In this document: in pieces, positions 7,599 to 15,290 of the stretch
How positions within the stretch are numbered: position 1 is the first letter of the stretch
Layout: each line of letters starts with the position of its first letter
Source: CAYTGR01 sp964437445
GTDB taxonomy: Bacteria > Chloroflexota > Anaerolineae > B4-G1 > SLSP01
DNA: 64,000 bases
Reading direction: 5' to 3'
Assembly (NCBI GenBank): GCA_964437445.1
Contig: CAYTGR010000018.1
Location: forward strand, 1 to 64,000
Position numbers and translations under genes: made by a program
The notes under the pieces: generated by a model
Seen by the model: only the letters and a program-made list of their open reading frames with translations
Databases searched by the model: none
Told to the model about the DNA's origin: nothing

Positions 7599-8492
7599 TT
7601 AAATCCTGTCCAATCCGCTGAGAAAATCGTTGATGACGGCGCGATACGTATCCGCCTGCTCCCAGGACGTGGCGTGCCCCGTGCTCGCGAACAAATGCAC
7701 CTGCGCCTGCGGATAGAGCCGCTTGAAATCCGCGCGCACCGATTCGGGCGTCGTGCGGTCGTTGTCCGTCATCATAATCAGGATGCGGCCCGGCCAACCA
7801 GCCAGATCCTCCGGCGTGAAGCGGTGGCTTTCGTAATCTACCGTGCGTGCCAGGATACTCACGAAATCCGCTTTGGTCAGGCGAACACGCAGCAACTCGT
7901 TGTAGATTGCGAACGGCAACGCCGCCTCCGGCGTTTTTTCCGGCATGAGCTTACCCAGGCTGAGATTCAACAGCCAGCGCAGCACCCCTGCTGGCATGAT
8001 CCTCAGCCAATGGAGTATGCGTTTGAACTTCGCCGTCGCTGGATCGTCAGGATAGGTGGGCTGCGTGTGCGAGAGGACGAGCGAGGCCGTCATTTCCGGG
8101 TAACGCCGCACGAAGATCTGCGCGACGAAGCCTCCATACGAGCCGCCTTGAACGTGTGCGCGCGCGATGCCCTCGTGGCGCAGAATCCCGGCAAGCCCGT
8201 CGCAAAGTGCCTCCATCGTGCTCACCGGTGGATAGCACGGCGCGATGACCCGGTGCATCTGGGCGAAATGCAACAGGTGATGCCAATCAAAATAGGGGAC
8301 GCCGAGCGCGCCGGTCAGCATCAGGCGGGTTTCGGGGCCGCTGCCGAGATCGTAATACTCCCACGCCACGCCGTCCTGGGTGGTGCGTTTGAAGGGATGT
8401 TCGGTGCGGAACTGGCGGTAAGGTTCAAACTGTTCCGGTGGAACAGCCTGGTAGATCCTCGCAATTTGGGGATTCAGCAAAAAATCGGCCAT
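7599..8492 (-). CDS. Alpha/beta-hydrolase fold protein
   Basis: 297-residue cytosolic hydrolase. The nucleophile elbow is GGSYGG near residue 117-122, and the catalytic His lies in STGHATSW near the C-terminus; an acid in the MMTDNDRTTP segment fits the triad. There is no signal peptide. The ATG at 8492 follows a GGGAGGAAG box. The large cap region suggests an esterase, lyase or haloperoxidase-like enzyme; the substrate cannot be named. Confidence 0.85.
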   Translation of the reverse strand: MADFLLNPQIARIYQAVPPEQFEPYRQFRTEHPFKRTTQDGVAWEYYDLGSGPETRLMLTGALGVPYFDWHHLLHFAQMHRVIAPCYPPVSTMEALCDGLAGILRHEGIARAHVQGGSYGGFVAQIFVRRYPEMTASLVLSHTQPTYPDDPATAKFKRILHWLRIMPAGVLRWLLNLSLGKLMPEKTPEAALPFAIYNELLRVRLTKADFVSILARTVDYESHRFTPEDLAGWPGRILIMMTDNDRTTPESVRADFKRLYPQAQVHLFASTGHATSWEQADTYRAVINDFLSGLDRI

Positions 8493-8543
8493 CTCTTCCT
8501 CCCATGAAAGCCGGATTTACAGAGATCGCAGAGTTGTGTCTGC

Positions 8544-8578
8544 AAATCCGAGATCTGAAATCCCAAATCCGAAATTAG
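8544..8578. repeat. Heptameric tandem repeat (AAATCCG type)
   Basis: Five 7-mers: AAATCCG, AGATCTG, AAATCCC, AAATCCG, AAATTAG. They lie in the 248-bp gap between the hydrolase and PanE-like genes, both on the minus strand. Confidence 0.75.
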
Positions 8579-8599
8579 CTCCGGCAGGCTTTCATGGGT

Positions 8600-8630
8600 G
8601 CGCCTGATGGCGGGCGGGGCCATCAGGCGC
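8600..8630 (-). terminator. Strong hairpin after the PanE-like gene
   Basis: A perfect 11-bp stem, GCGCCTGATGG with CCATCAGGCGC, and a 9-nt loop. No U-run follows on the minus strand, so rho-independent termination is uncertain. A partial copy of its right half recurs at 48912-48935, so it may instead be a dispersed repeat. Confidence 0.45.
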
Positions 8631-8740
8631 GACTCCTGTTGCCTGTCTACGCCCCAGGGCCCGAGGGTCGCAATTTCCATGTCGCGTGTCCCGGTTTTCG
8701 CATCCTTTGCGCTCACAGCGCCTTTCCCAAAAGAAATCGT

Positions 8741-9820
8741 TCAATCCGTTGGGGGGCTGAGCCTTTTGCACAGCCAGATCCCGGCAGCGACGACGGCAGC
8801 CAGCACGCCCGCACCGATCCATATACTGCGCCAGTCCAGGGGAATCTCGTGGCTGCCGTCGGGCAGCAGTGGCGTTGCCGGGTCAAGGTGCGGATACAGG
8901 CGTTCAATCGTGGGGGTGGGCACAGCCGTGCTGCGGGCCAGCGCCAGGAACTCGTCGGTGAGATGGTGCACCTCGTCACGGGCGGCGTTGGCGTGTCTGA
9001 CGAGTGCGATATCCATTTTGGGGTCAGCTATCACGCGCTGCAACCAGGGGATCAGGATGGGCTCCGGCAACGCCGCAAACAGCCCCAAATAGCGGGGGGT
9101 CAACGGCAGCCCGCGCGCCTGCAACACGCGGAAACCTTCGCGCACGGCACGTACCGCCAGTACCAGTGCATCTCGCGTGCGGGCCAGGCGCAGCCGGTCC
9201 GTCCCGCAGGCATAGAGAGCCGGCCCGAGCGAGGGCATCAGCAGCGCGACGTGATACTTGTGCCAGGTGTCCATGTCGGTGCGGATTTCCGCCTTGAAGC
9301 CCGGCGCAGCAGCAAGGGCGGCGGCGATGCGCCGCGTGCGCTCGGTGATGCGCCCGTCCACCTCGCCGAAGGGAATGGCGCACGGCTCTGTTTCTGTGCC
9401 TGTCAGACAATGAATCACATATCCCTCGCGGTAGCCGGCCGAAGCTGGAAAGCCGATCAAGACGCGCTCCTGGCCGAGCGCCGCGATCAGCGCGTCCGGG
9501 CCGGCGGCGTTGTTCATCAAGAAGAGGATGTCCGGCACGCGCTTGTTCGCCGCCAGGAGGGGCAGGATATCCAGCGCGTGATTCTTACGCATGATCACCA
9601 TGATCAGGTCGTATTCGTCGTCGGGCGCGAGCTGCTCAACGACATTGATCCGCGCCGTCACCCACTCGTCGTTGACCAGGTTGTGAATCACCACCCCCTG
9701 TGCACGCAAGTCGGCCAGGCGCTGCCCCCGCGCCAAAATTGAAACATCGTGCCCGCCCTGGTGGAGTTTTGCGGCGAACAAGCTGCCCAACGGTCCAGCG
9801 CCATAAATCAAAATTTTCAT
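8741..9820 (-). CDS. PanE/ApbA-family ketopantoate reductase-like protein with C-terminal membrane anchor
   Basis: 359 residues. The N-terminal Rossmann motif GAGPLGSLFAAKL binds NADP in the 2-dehydropantoate 2-reductase family; the C-terminal helical domain keeps the dimer/substrate fold. True PanE is about 300 residues and soluble. Here residues about 333-352 form a transmembrane helix (IGAGVLAAVVAAGIWLC) with a short basic tail, so the enzyme is probably membrane-tethered. An AGGAGGTGA box precedes the ATG at 9820. A dehydrogenase for another substrate is as likely as pantothenate synthesis. Confidence 0.8.
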   Translation of the reverse strand: MKILIYGAGPLGSLFAAKLHQGGHDVSILARGQRLADLRAQGVVIHNLVNDEWVTARINVVEQLAPDDEYDLIMVIMRKNHALDILPLLAANKRVPDILFLMNNAAGPDALIAALGQERVLIGFPASAGYREGYVIHCLTGTETEPCAIPFGEVDGRITERTRRIAAALAAAPGFKAEIRTDMDTWHKYHVALLMPSLGPALYACGTDRLRLARTRDALVLAVRAVREGFRVLQARGLPLTPRYLGLFAALPEPILIPWLQRVIADPKMDIALVRHANAARDEVHHLTDEFLALARSTAVPTPTIERLYPHLDPATPLLPDGSHEIPLDWRSIWIGAGVLAAVVAAGIWLCKRLSPPTD

Positions 9821-9905
9821 CGGTCACCTCCTGGAAGTGAAACCTGAGTCAAAAAACTTGAGCTCCCTGTCCTTTGTACCTGGAGTGAAGTTCTGGGGGC
9901 ATTGC

Positions 9906-10718
9906 TCAACGCTCATCCCGGCTCTCCAGCGCGCGTGCGAACAATTCCCGGTCTTCTGCCTGGATCACCGTGAACGCCCGGTCGCCGAGCATGGCGAGCA
10001 ATTGCGGTAGATACAGGTCCGTGCGCAGGTGGTGCTCCGCGATGAAGACCAGGAGCGAGTTGCTCGTCCACGAGGCCCGTGCGCGAGAAGCCGTCAGCCA
10101 TTCACCGATGAGCACTTCCTCTCCATCCACGACAAGGATCAATCCCAGGCCTCGCGCTTGCGACAAGGTCTCTTCAGAGACATGCGCCACGACCACCCGG
10201 CAGCCCGGAGAATCAATGGCTTCTGTGGTGTAAATCACAACGCGCACGCCGCGACAGGCAGCTTCGCCCAACGCCTCCTTCAACGCCGGGAACGTGGAGG
10301 GAAACAGGGCGATGTAAACGCTGGCCTGTGCCTGCGCCAGCATCTCCTCGGCTTTGGCGAGGATGTTCTCGTGATTTTCAATGTTCCACACATAGTCAAG
10401 GTCCGAGCTCTTGCCCAGCGTCGTGAGATCATCTTGCAGGGAACCGATCAGTTCTTCCTGTTCGCGCCGCAATTGGGCAAGGAATTCCTCCGGCGGAACC
10501 GGCGCGTATTTCATTCCCCCCTCCATTCGCAACGTCATCGCCGCGCCGCGCGCCGTCAGCTTGCCCATCACCTCGTAAATCATTGAACGAGGGACGCTGG
10601 AGAGCTTGGCCAGCTGGTAGCCCGTGACGGGACTTTCGTGGAGCAGGGCGAGGTAGGCCTTGGCTTCGTATTCGGAGAAGCCCAGCTGTGTCAAACGGTC
10701 AATCAAGTCTGTGGTCAA
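9906..10718 (-). CDS. TrmB-family transcriptional regulator
   Basis: About 270 residues. The N-terminal TrmB winged helix (LGFSEYEAKAYLALL, then YQLAKLSSVPRSMIYEVMGKL) is followed by a C-terminal effector domain about 120-260 related to the phospholipase-D-like sugar-binding part. TrmB proteins, first studied in Archaea, regulate sugar uptake and metabolism. An in-frame GTG at 10724 overlaps the GGAGGTG box, so the TTG at 10718 is the better spaced start. Two palindromes immediately upstream probably serve as its operators. Confidence 0.85.
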   Translation of the reverse strand: MTTDLIDRLTQLGFSEYEAKAYLALLHESPVTGYQLAKLSSVPRSMIYEVMGKLTARGAAMTLRMEGGMKYAPVPPEEFLAQLRREQEELIGSLQDDLTTLGKSSDLDYVWNIENHENILAKAEEMLAQAQASVYIALFPSTFPALKEALGEAACRGVRVVIYTTEAIDSPGCRVVVAHVSEETLSQARGLGLILVVDGEEVLIGEWLTASRARASWTSNSLLVFIAEHHLRTDLYLPQLLAMLGDRAFTVIQAEDRELFARALESRDER

Positions 10719-10730
10719 GATCACCTCCAG

Positions 10731-10766
10731 TAGTTATGACTATAACTAAGGCGTTATTATAATAAC
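10731..10766. promoter_or_regulatory. Twin palindromic operator for the TrmB regulator
   Basis: TAGTTAT and ATAACTA form a perfect 7-bp inverted repeat (10731-10748). GTTATTATAATAAC is a perfect 14-bp palindrome (10753-10766). Both share the half-site GTTAT and sit just upstream of the trmB start. A further GGTTATAGTTA lies at 11016-11026, before the Fpg-like gene. Confidence 0.65.
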
Positions 10767-10827
10767 TACTATCATTCTATACCTGTTTTGAGGTGTGTCA
10801 ATCCTCTGTCGCGTTTTCATCTACCTG

Positions 10828-10915
10828 ACCCAAGTCGCTACCTTGTACCTTTCGTGAAGTAAAGGGGCGCTTCAAGGGCCAAGCGTCACTACCAACCGCA
10901 GGTGGCAACTTGAGT
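10828..10915. repeat. Imperfect inverted repeat in the TrmB/Fpg intergenic region
   Basis: The arms 10828-10843 and 10900-10915 match in about 12 of 16 positions. A CTTTGTACCT...GTGAAG string in this region (10844-10860) recurs at 9878-9896. The rest of the 400-bp gap holds the TrmB operator, the Fpg promoter and no evident gene. Confidence 0.4.
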
Positions 10916-10972
10916 TACCTGACGGGTTTGAAGCTGATTTAGAAGGTGCGTTGTTGGTTACAGGGGCTGGAT

Positions 10973-11000
10973 TTGACAAGACGTAACCGAACCATATACT
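10973..11000 (+). promoter_or_regulatory. Promoter of the Fpg/Nei-family gene
   Basis: TTGACA (10973-10978) and TATACT (10995-11000) have a 16-bp spacer. The transcript would carry a leader of about 120 nt before the ATG at 11127. Confidence 0.6.
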
Positions 11001-11126
11001 GAAAACAAGCAGCCCGGTTATAGTTAAGTGGCCATTCCGGCGAAATCACCGTTCGGCGGCTCATCTCCACTCACTGATGGTGATAAAGCCGCTGCATCAT
11101 GGTGGGATGTAGTAAGGAGGAGAAAA

Positions 11127-12112
11127 ATGTTTGAGTTACCCGAATTTGTCATCCTGGCCAAGCAGATGAACGACACCCTGCAGGGAAAGGTGATCCAGAG
11201 GGGGTGTTTGGGAAACAGCCCGCACAAATTCGTGTGGTACAACCGAAGTCACGACGAGTTTGAGCAGCTAACCAGAGGCAAGACAGTCGGCAAGGCACGG
11301 GCGAAGGGCAAATGGCTCTTCATCCCGCTTGAGCCGGGGTATGTGCTGCTCCTGGGCGAGTGCGGCGGCACGATCCTCCATCACCCCGCCGGGTCGGAGG
11401 TGCCGAAGAAGTACCACCTGTACATCACGTTTGAGGATGGTTCCTTTCTTACTGCAATGACCCAAATGTGGGGAGCGATGGAGCTCTATAAACAGGGAGA
11501 GGAGGGCGAGCGAGAGTACGTCAAAGGGATGAGAACGACACCGGCTGAATCTGAGTTCACGTTTGAGTACTTCAGCGCTCTGATAGACGGTCTTCTGGCG
11601 GGCAAGAAGCGGAGCGCCAAGGCGCTGTTGACGCAGGATCAGCTCATCCCTGGGCTGGGAAATGCGATCGCTCAGGATATTCTGTTTCGGGCCCGCCTGG
11701 CTCCCTGGCATCCCCTGGACGATCTCAACGAAGCCCAAAGGCAGGCGTTGTATCACGCCATGGTAGAGACCACCCGTGAGGTGATTGAGAAGGGCGGGCG
11801 GTACGACGAGTATGATCTGTATGGCCGGTCTGGGGNNNNNNNNNNNNNNNNNNNNNNNNNNNNNNNNNNNNNNNNNNNNNNNNNNNNNNNNNNNNNNNNN
11901 NNNNNNNNNNNNNNNNNNNNNNNNNNNNNNNNNNNGTGATTGAGAAGGGCGGGCGGTACGACGAGTATGATCTGTATGGCCGGTCTGGGGGATACGTCCG
12001 CCTGATGGACGGCCAGGCGGTGGATCGTCCCTGCCCTGAGTGCGGCGGCGCGATAGTGAAGAAGCCCTATCTGGGCGGCGCGTGCTATTACTGCCCCCAC
12101 TGTCAAAAATAA
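11127..12112 (+). CDS. Fpg/Nei-family DNA glycosylase-like protein, interrupted by an artificial gap
   Basis: Removing the N gap together with one of the two flanking 55-bp copies restores an intact 276-residue frame. The N-terminus reads MFELPEF, matching Fpg/Nei MPELPE except that the catalytic Pro2 is Phe; Glu3 is kept. A helix-two-turn-helix region (LLTQDQLIPGLGNAIAQDILF) follows in the middle. The C-terminal zinc finger is CPEC-x16-CPHC. In the family Pro2 forms the Schiff base with damaged DNA, so chemistry here must differ or be lost; a Phe- or Ile-2 subfamily related to endonuclease VIII is known. The start has an AAGGAGGAG box. Confidence 0.8.
11836..11935. other. Assembly gap of 100 N between overlapping contig ends
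   Basis: The 55 bases before the gap (11781-11835) are identical to the 55 after it (11936-11990). Overlaying them gives a continuous reading frame, so no sequence is missing. Confidence 0.9.
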
Positions 12113-12221
12113 GGGGGCGGGGAGGCATGGACCCAACCTGGGGCTGCACCTGGCGCGGCTATCATGGGTGGCTCGGGGAACCGCCAGCCGTTCAGCTGAT
12201 CCGATAACTGAGGGGAATGAG

Positions 12222-12518
12222 ATGACTCTACTGGAGACTTATCCTTGCCCTAAATGCGGCAAAGCAGGCTTGGTTTATGAGGGTATGTTGGCGTGGCGAC
12301 ATGGTCCGCGGCCACCGCGCGAACTTGCCCGCAAAGATTTAGGATTGGGAGCCGGCGGTGATTATGAGCGCGAGAATCTTTATCACTGTTCAGAGTGCGG
12401 CGCGCAATTCTTTGAAGATGTAGAGCAGCGCGGGCGGATACATCTTTACGAGGAAGGAAATGGTAAATACCTGTACGATCAGTTCACGGCACGTTGGCAA
12501 CACGATGATCGCAGGTGA
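12222..12518 (+). CDS. Small zinc-ribbon protein
   Basis: 98 residues with two CxxC knuckles, CPKC near residue 9 and CSEC near 55, forming a probable zinc ribbon. No enzyme domain is visible. A GAGGGG box precedes the ATG at 12222. It lies 109 nt after the Fpg-like gene on the same strand and may be co-transcribed. Function unknown; nucleic acid binding is only a guess from the fold. Confidence 0.7.
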   Translation: MTLLETYPCPKCGKAGLVYEGMLAWRHGPRPPRELARKDLGLGAGGDYERENLYHCSECGAQFFEDVEQRGRIHLYEEGNGKYLYDQFTARWQHDDRR

Positions 12519-12631
12519 GCAAAATGAGCGAATACACGAAGGCCGTCAAACGTTCACTCCCAATCTCTGAAAGAGTAGGGCGAATTACGGGAGCCGGGCG
12601 AAGGACGACAGACCACCTGTAAGGTCAAACC

Positions 12632-12659
12632 GTGGTCAGTGGTCCGTGATCCGTCAACT
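12632..12659. repeat. Heptameric tandem repeat (GTGGTCC type)
   Basis: Four 7-mers: GTGGTCA, GTGGTCC, GTGATCC, GTCAACT. They reach the stop codon of the MFS gene, which ends on the other strand. Confidence 0.65.
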
Positions 12660-13912
12660 CATCCCTCTAACTGCCAGGTGGGTGCTGGCCGGGTGCGCCC
12701 CCGGACGAACCAGATGTACAGTAAATAGACCGAGAGGGCATACATCACAATCGTCGCCACGAAAATTGGATTGAAGCCGTAAGCCACCTGGATCGGCCCG
12801 CTGACGGAAGGGCTGATCGCCCGCCCAAAATTCCAGATCATGCTGTAGAGGCTGGCCGCCATCCCGCGCGAGTTTTCGTCCACCTCTTCCATCACCAACG
12901 TCTGGTAGACCGGCGAGGAGAGATTCATCAAGGCCATCCGCACCAGATAGGCCAGGATCGCCAAAGGCAGATTGGGCACGAAGCCCAGGATGATCAGAAA
13001 AGGCACCGACAACCCCTGCGTGATGACGACCATCCGGGCCTTTCCCCACCGCTCGGCCAGCACCGGCGCGACCAGAAAGGCAATCCCCATGCCTAACGCG
13101 CCGAAACCGAAGAGCTGGCCGATGGCGCCATCAGACATCATAAAACGCGAGCGGAAAAAGAGATTCATGAAGGGGATCAGCAACCCCGCCCCCACGGAGA
13201 TAATCAACGAGGGCAGCAGGAGTTTGGTCATGATACCGCGCTGCTCCCAGGCCGACCGGAACGGCATGGCCGGTTTCCGGTCCGCCCGGCGGCCATCGCT
13301 CCGCAGGAAGACCAGCGGGATGAGCGACAGGCCCATCAGAACCGTTGTCACGCCCATGGACCAGGCATAGGCTGAGCTGGATTGCGGGCTGACGCCGAGC
13401 CGGAGCGCAAAGAAGGCCGGGAGCATCCCGCCCACAAAGTTGCCCGCAAACGAGGAGACGGTGGAAATGCCGCTGTTGAAGCTGAAAAGATAGGTACGCT
13501 CCGATTCGGTGCTCTGCTCCATCAAAAAAGGGGACGCCGTGACGGAGAAAAGGCTGTTGCCAAGGCCGGAGAGGACGCGACTGAGGATCAACATCAACGG
13601 CGTGGGCACCAACAGCATGATGAGCTGCGAGAAGACCATCAACGCGCCGCCCCCAAAGAACGCCCGTTTGCGGCCGATCAAATCACTGAGATAGCCGGCA
13701 AACAGCGCCACCAGCAGCGCCACCAGCGAGGGGATACTGATCAGCACCCCTAAGAAGTCCTCGCGATAGCCTAAGCTGATGATGTAAAAGTTGAAAAACA
13801 GTTGAAAGATCCCACCGCCGATGCCCTGGAGGGTGGAGACCACCAGGTAGAGCCGGGCCGGCGGCGAAAACTTCCGCACGTTATAGACATATTCTTGGAA
13901 AACGCGCCCCAT
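12659..13912 (-). CDS. MFS transporter
   Basis: 417 residues with about 12 hydrophobic segments and the MFS loop 2-3 motif GYLSDLIGRKR near residue 75. It is a secondary transporter of the cytoplasmic membrane; the substrate is unknown. The fold and length suggest a drug or metabolite exporter. The ATG at 13912 lacks a strong Shine-Dalgarno. It is divergent from rtcA with a 106-bp shared region. Confidence 0.88.
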   Translation of the reverse strand: MGRVFQEYVYNVRKFSPPARLYLVVSTLQGIGGGIFQLFFNFYIISLGYREDFLGVLISIPSLVALLVALFAGYLSDLIGRKRAFFGGGALMVFSQLIMLLVPTPLMLILSRVLSGLGNSLFSVTASPFLMEQSTESERTYLFSFNSGISTVSSFAGNFVGGMLPAFFALRLGVSPQSSSAYAWSMGVTTVLMGLSLIPLVFLRSDGRRADRKPAMPFRSAWEQRGIMTKLLLPSLIISVGAGLLIPFMNLFFRSRFMMSDGAIGQLFGFGALGMGIAFLVAPVLAERWGKARMVVITQGLSVPFLIILGFVPNLPLAILAYLVRMALMNLSSPVYQTLVMEEVDENSRGMAASLYSMIWNFGRAISPSVSGPIQVAYGFNPIFVATIVMYALSVYLLYIWFVRGRTRPAPTWQLEG

Positions 13913-13981
13913 TCTATCTCATTTCTCACTAAAATTACTTCGCTATGCTAACTATACTCCGGTGGAGAAATTTGTCAACCT

Positions 13982-14009
13982 TTGAGGTACGCTGTTCCTG
14001 AGGTATAAT
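13982..14009 (+). promoter_or_regulatory. rtcA promoter, implying a leaderless transcript
   Basis: TTGAGG (13982-13987) and a perfect TATAAT (14004-14009) are 16 bp apart. The -10 box ends 9 nt before the ATG at 14019, so the transcript would start at or within 3 nt of the start codon. No Shine-Dalgarno is present. Confidence 0.65.
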
Positions 14010-14018
14010 TGGTCCATC

Positions 14019-15083
14019 ATGGTGACCATTGACGGCTCTCACGGGGAAGGCGGCGGGCAGATCCTCCGGTCAGCGTTGACGCTGGCGGCGCTCACCGGCA
14101 CACCGTTGCGCGTGGAGCGGATCCGTGCCGGCCGCGAACAGCCGGGATTACGCCCGCAGCATCTCACAGCGGTGCGGGCCGCTGCCGCGCTCTGTGCCGC
14201 CGGGCTCCAGGGAGCGGCCATTGGCAGCACCGCCCTCACCTTCGTTCCCCAGCGGCCGGTCCAGGCCGGTGAATATACCTTTGATGTGACCGAAGCGGCC
14301 GGCGGTGGCTCGGCCGGCGCAGTGACGTTGATCCTGCAAACGGTGCTGCTGCCGCTGGCGCTGGCTGCCGGGCCTTCGCGGGTGACGCTGCGCGGTGGGA
14401 CCGACGTCCCGTGGAGTCCGCCCTCGTTCTACGTGGAACGGGTTTATCTGCCCACCCTGGCCCGCCTGGGTGTGACGGCGCGGATGACCGTCCGACGGTG
14501 GGGTTTCTACCCCCGGGGCGGCGGCGAACTGACGGTGGAGATTGAGGGCGGCGCGCGCCTGCACGGGGCGGACCTCGGCGAACGGGGCGCACTGGTGGAG
14601 GTGGAGGTCATCGCCTACGTGGCGCAACTGCCGTCGCACATCCCGCAGCGGATGGGCGACCGGGCCCGCTCGCTGTTGCAGGCGCTGGCGGTGCCGGTCC
14701 GGGTGGAACCGCGCCACGTCCCGGCGGCCTCGCCCGGCGCGGCGCTCTTCCTGCTGGCACGGTACGAGAAGGCGCTGGCCGGCTTTGCGGCGCTCGGGCG
14801 CCAGGGGCTACCCTCGGAGGCGGTCGCCGAAGCGGCCGGCCGCGACCTGCTCGCCCATCACGCCACCGGTGCGGCGGTGGACCCCCATCTGGCGGATCAG
14901 CTGGTGCTGCCGTTTGTCCTGGCCGACGGTCCGGCCCGTGCTACCACTTCCCAGGTCACGCGCCATCTGCTCACCAACACCTGGACGGCAGGCCACTTCC
15001 CGTTGCCGGCCGCTCACACGGAGGGATCGGAGGGTCAACCGGGATGGCTGAGCGTGCCGGGACCCTCAGTACCGGGAGCCTAA
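14019..15083 (+). CDS. rtcA: RNA 3'-terminal phosphate cyclase
   Basis: Converts RNA 3'-phosphate ends to 2',3'-cyclic phosphates using ATP. 354 residues, usual for the family. The N-terminal MVTIDGSHGEGGGQILRSAL and the internal GGTDVPWSPPSFYVERV and YPRGGGELTVEI segments are diagnostic. The DPHLADQLVLPF segment near residue 288 holds the His that is adenylated in E. coli RtcA. No rtcB or rtcR is seen nearby. Probably translated from a leaderless message. Downstream on the same strand come a small ORF and an RNase Z-like gene, suggesting an RNA-processing cluster. Confidence 0.93.
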   Translation: MVTIDGSHGEGGGQILRSALTLAALTGTPLRVERIRAGREQPGLRPQHLTAVRAAAALCAAGLQGAAIGSTALTFVPQRPVQAGEYTFDVTEAAGGGSAGAVTLILQTVLLPLALAAGPSRVTLRGGTDVPWSPPSFYVERVYLPTLARLGVTARMTVRRWGFYPRGGGELTVEIEGGARLHGADLGERGALVEVEVIAYVAQLPSHIPQRMGDRARSLLQALAVPVRVEPRHVPAASPGAALFLLARYEKALAGFAALGRQGLPSEAVAEAAGRDLLAHHATGAAVDPHLADQLVLPFVLADGPARATTSQVTRHLLTNTWTAGHFPLPAAHTEGSEGQPGWLSVPGPSVPGA

Positions 15084-15126
15084 AGTGAGCAGTTGATGGC
15101 TCCTCTGAAAATAACGCGCTGAGTTT

Positions 15127-15273
15127 ATGGACTCGTTCGGGGAAGATCCCATGGCCGAACTGCTGAAAGACGCGGACCGCCTGCAACATGATCTCTACCA
15201 TCCAGCGCTCGCGGGCCAGCTGCGCACCACCGAGCGGATCCAACACCTCTGGCAGGCCCTGGCTTTGACCTGA
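15127..15273 (+). CDS. Small hypothetical protein between rtcA and the RNase Z gene
   Basis: 48 residues of helical, charged character (AELLKDADRLQHDLYHPALA). A second in-frame ATG at 15151 has a GGGGAAG box and would give 40 residues. Codon use resembles the neighbours. It ends 17 nt before the next start. No family is recognised; it could be a small helical partner or a gene fragment. Confidence 0.45.
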   Translation: MDSFGEDPMAELLKDADRLQHDLYHPALAGQLRTTERIQHLWQALALT

Positions 15274-15290
15274 CCACCACAGGAGTGACC

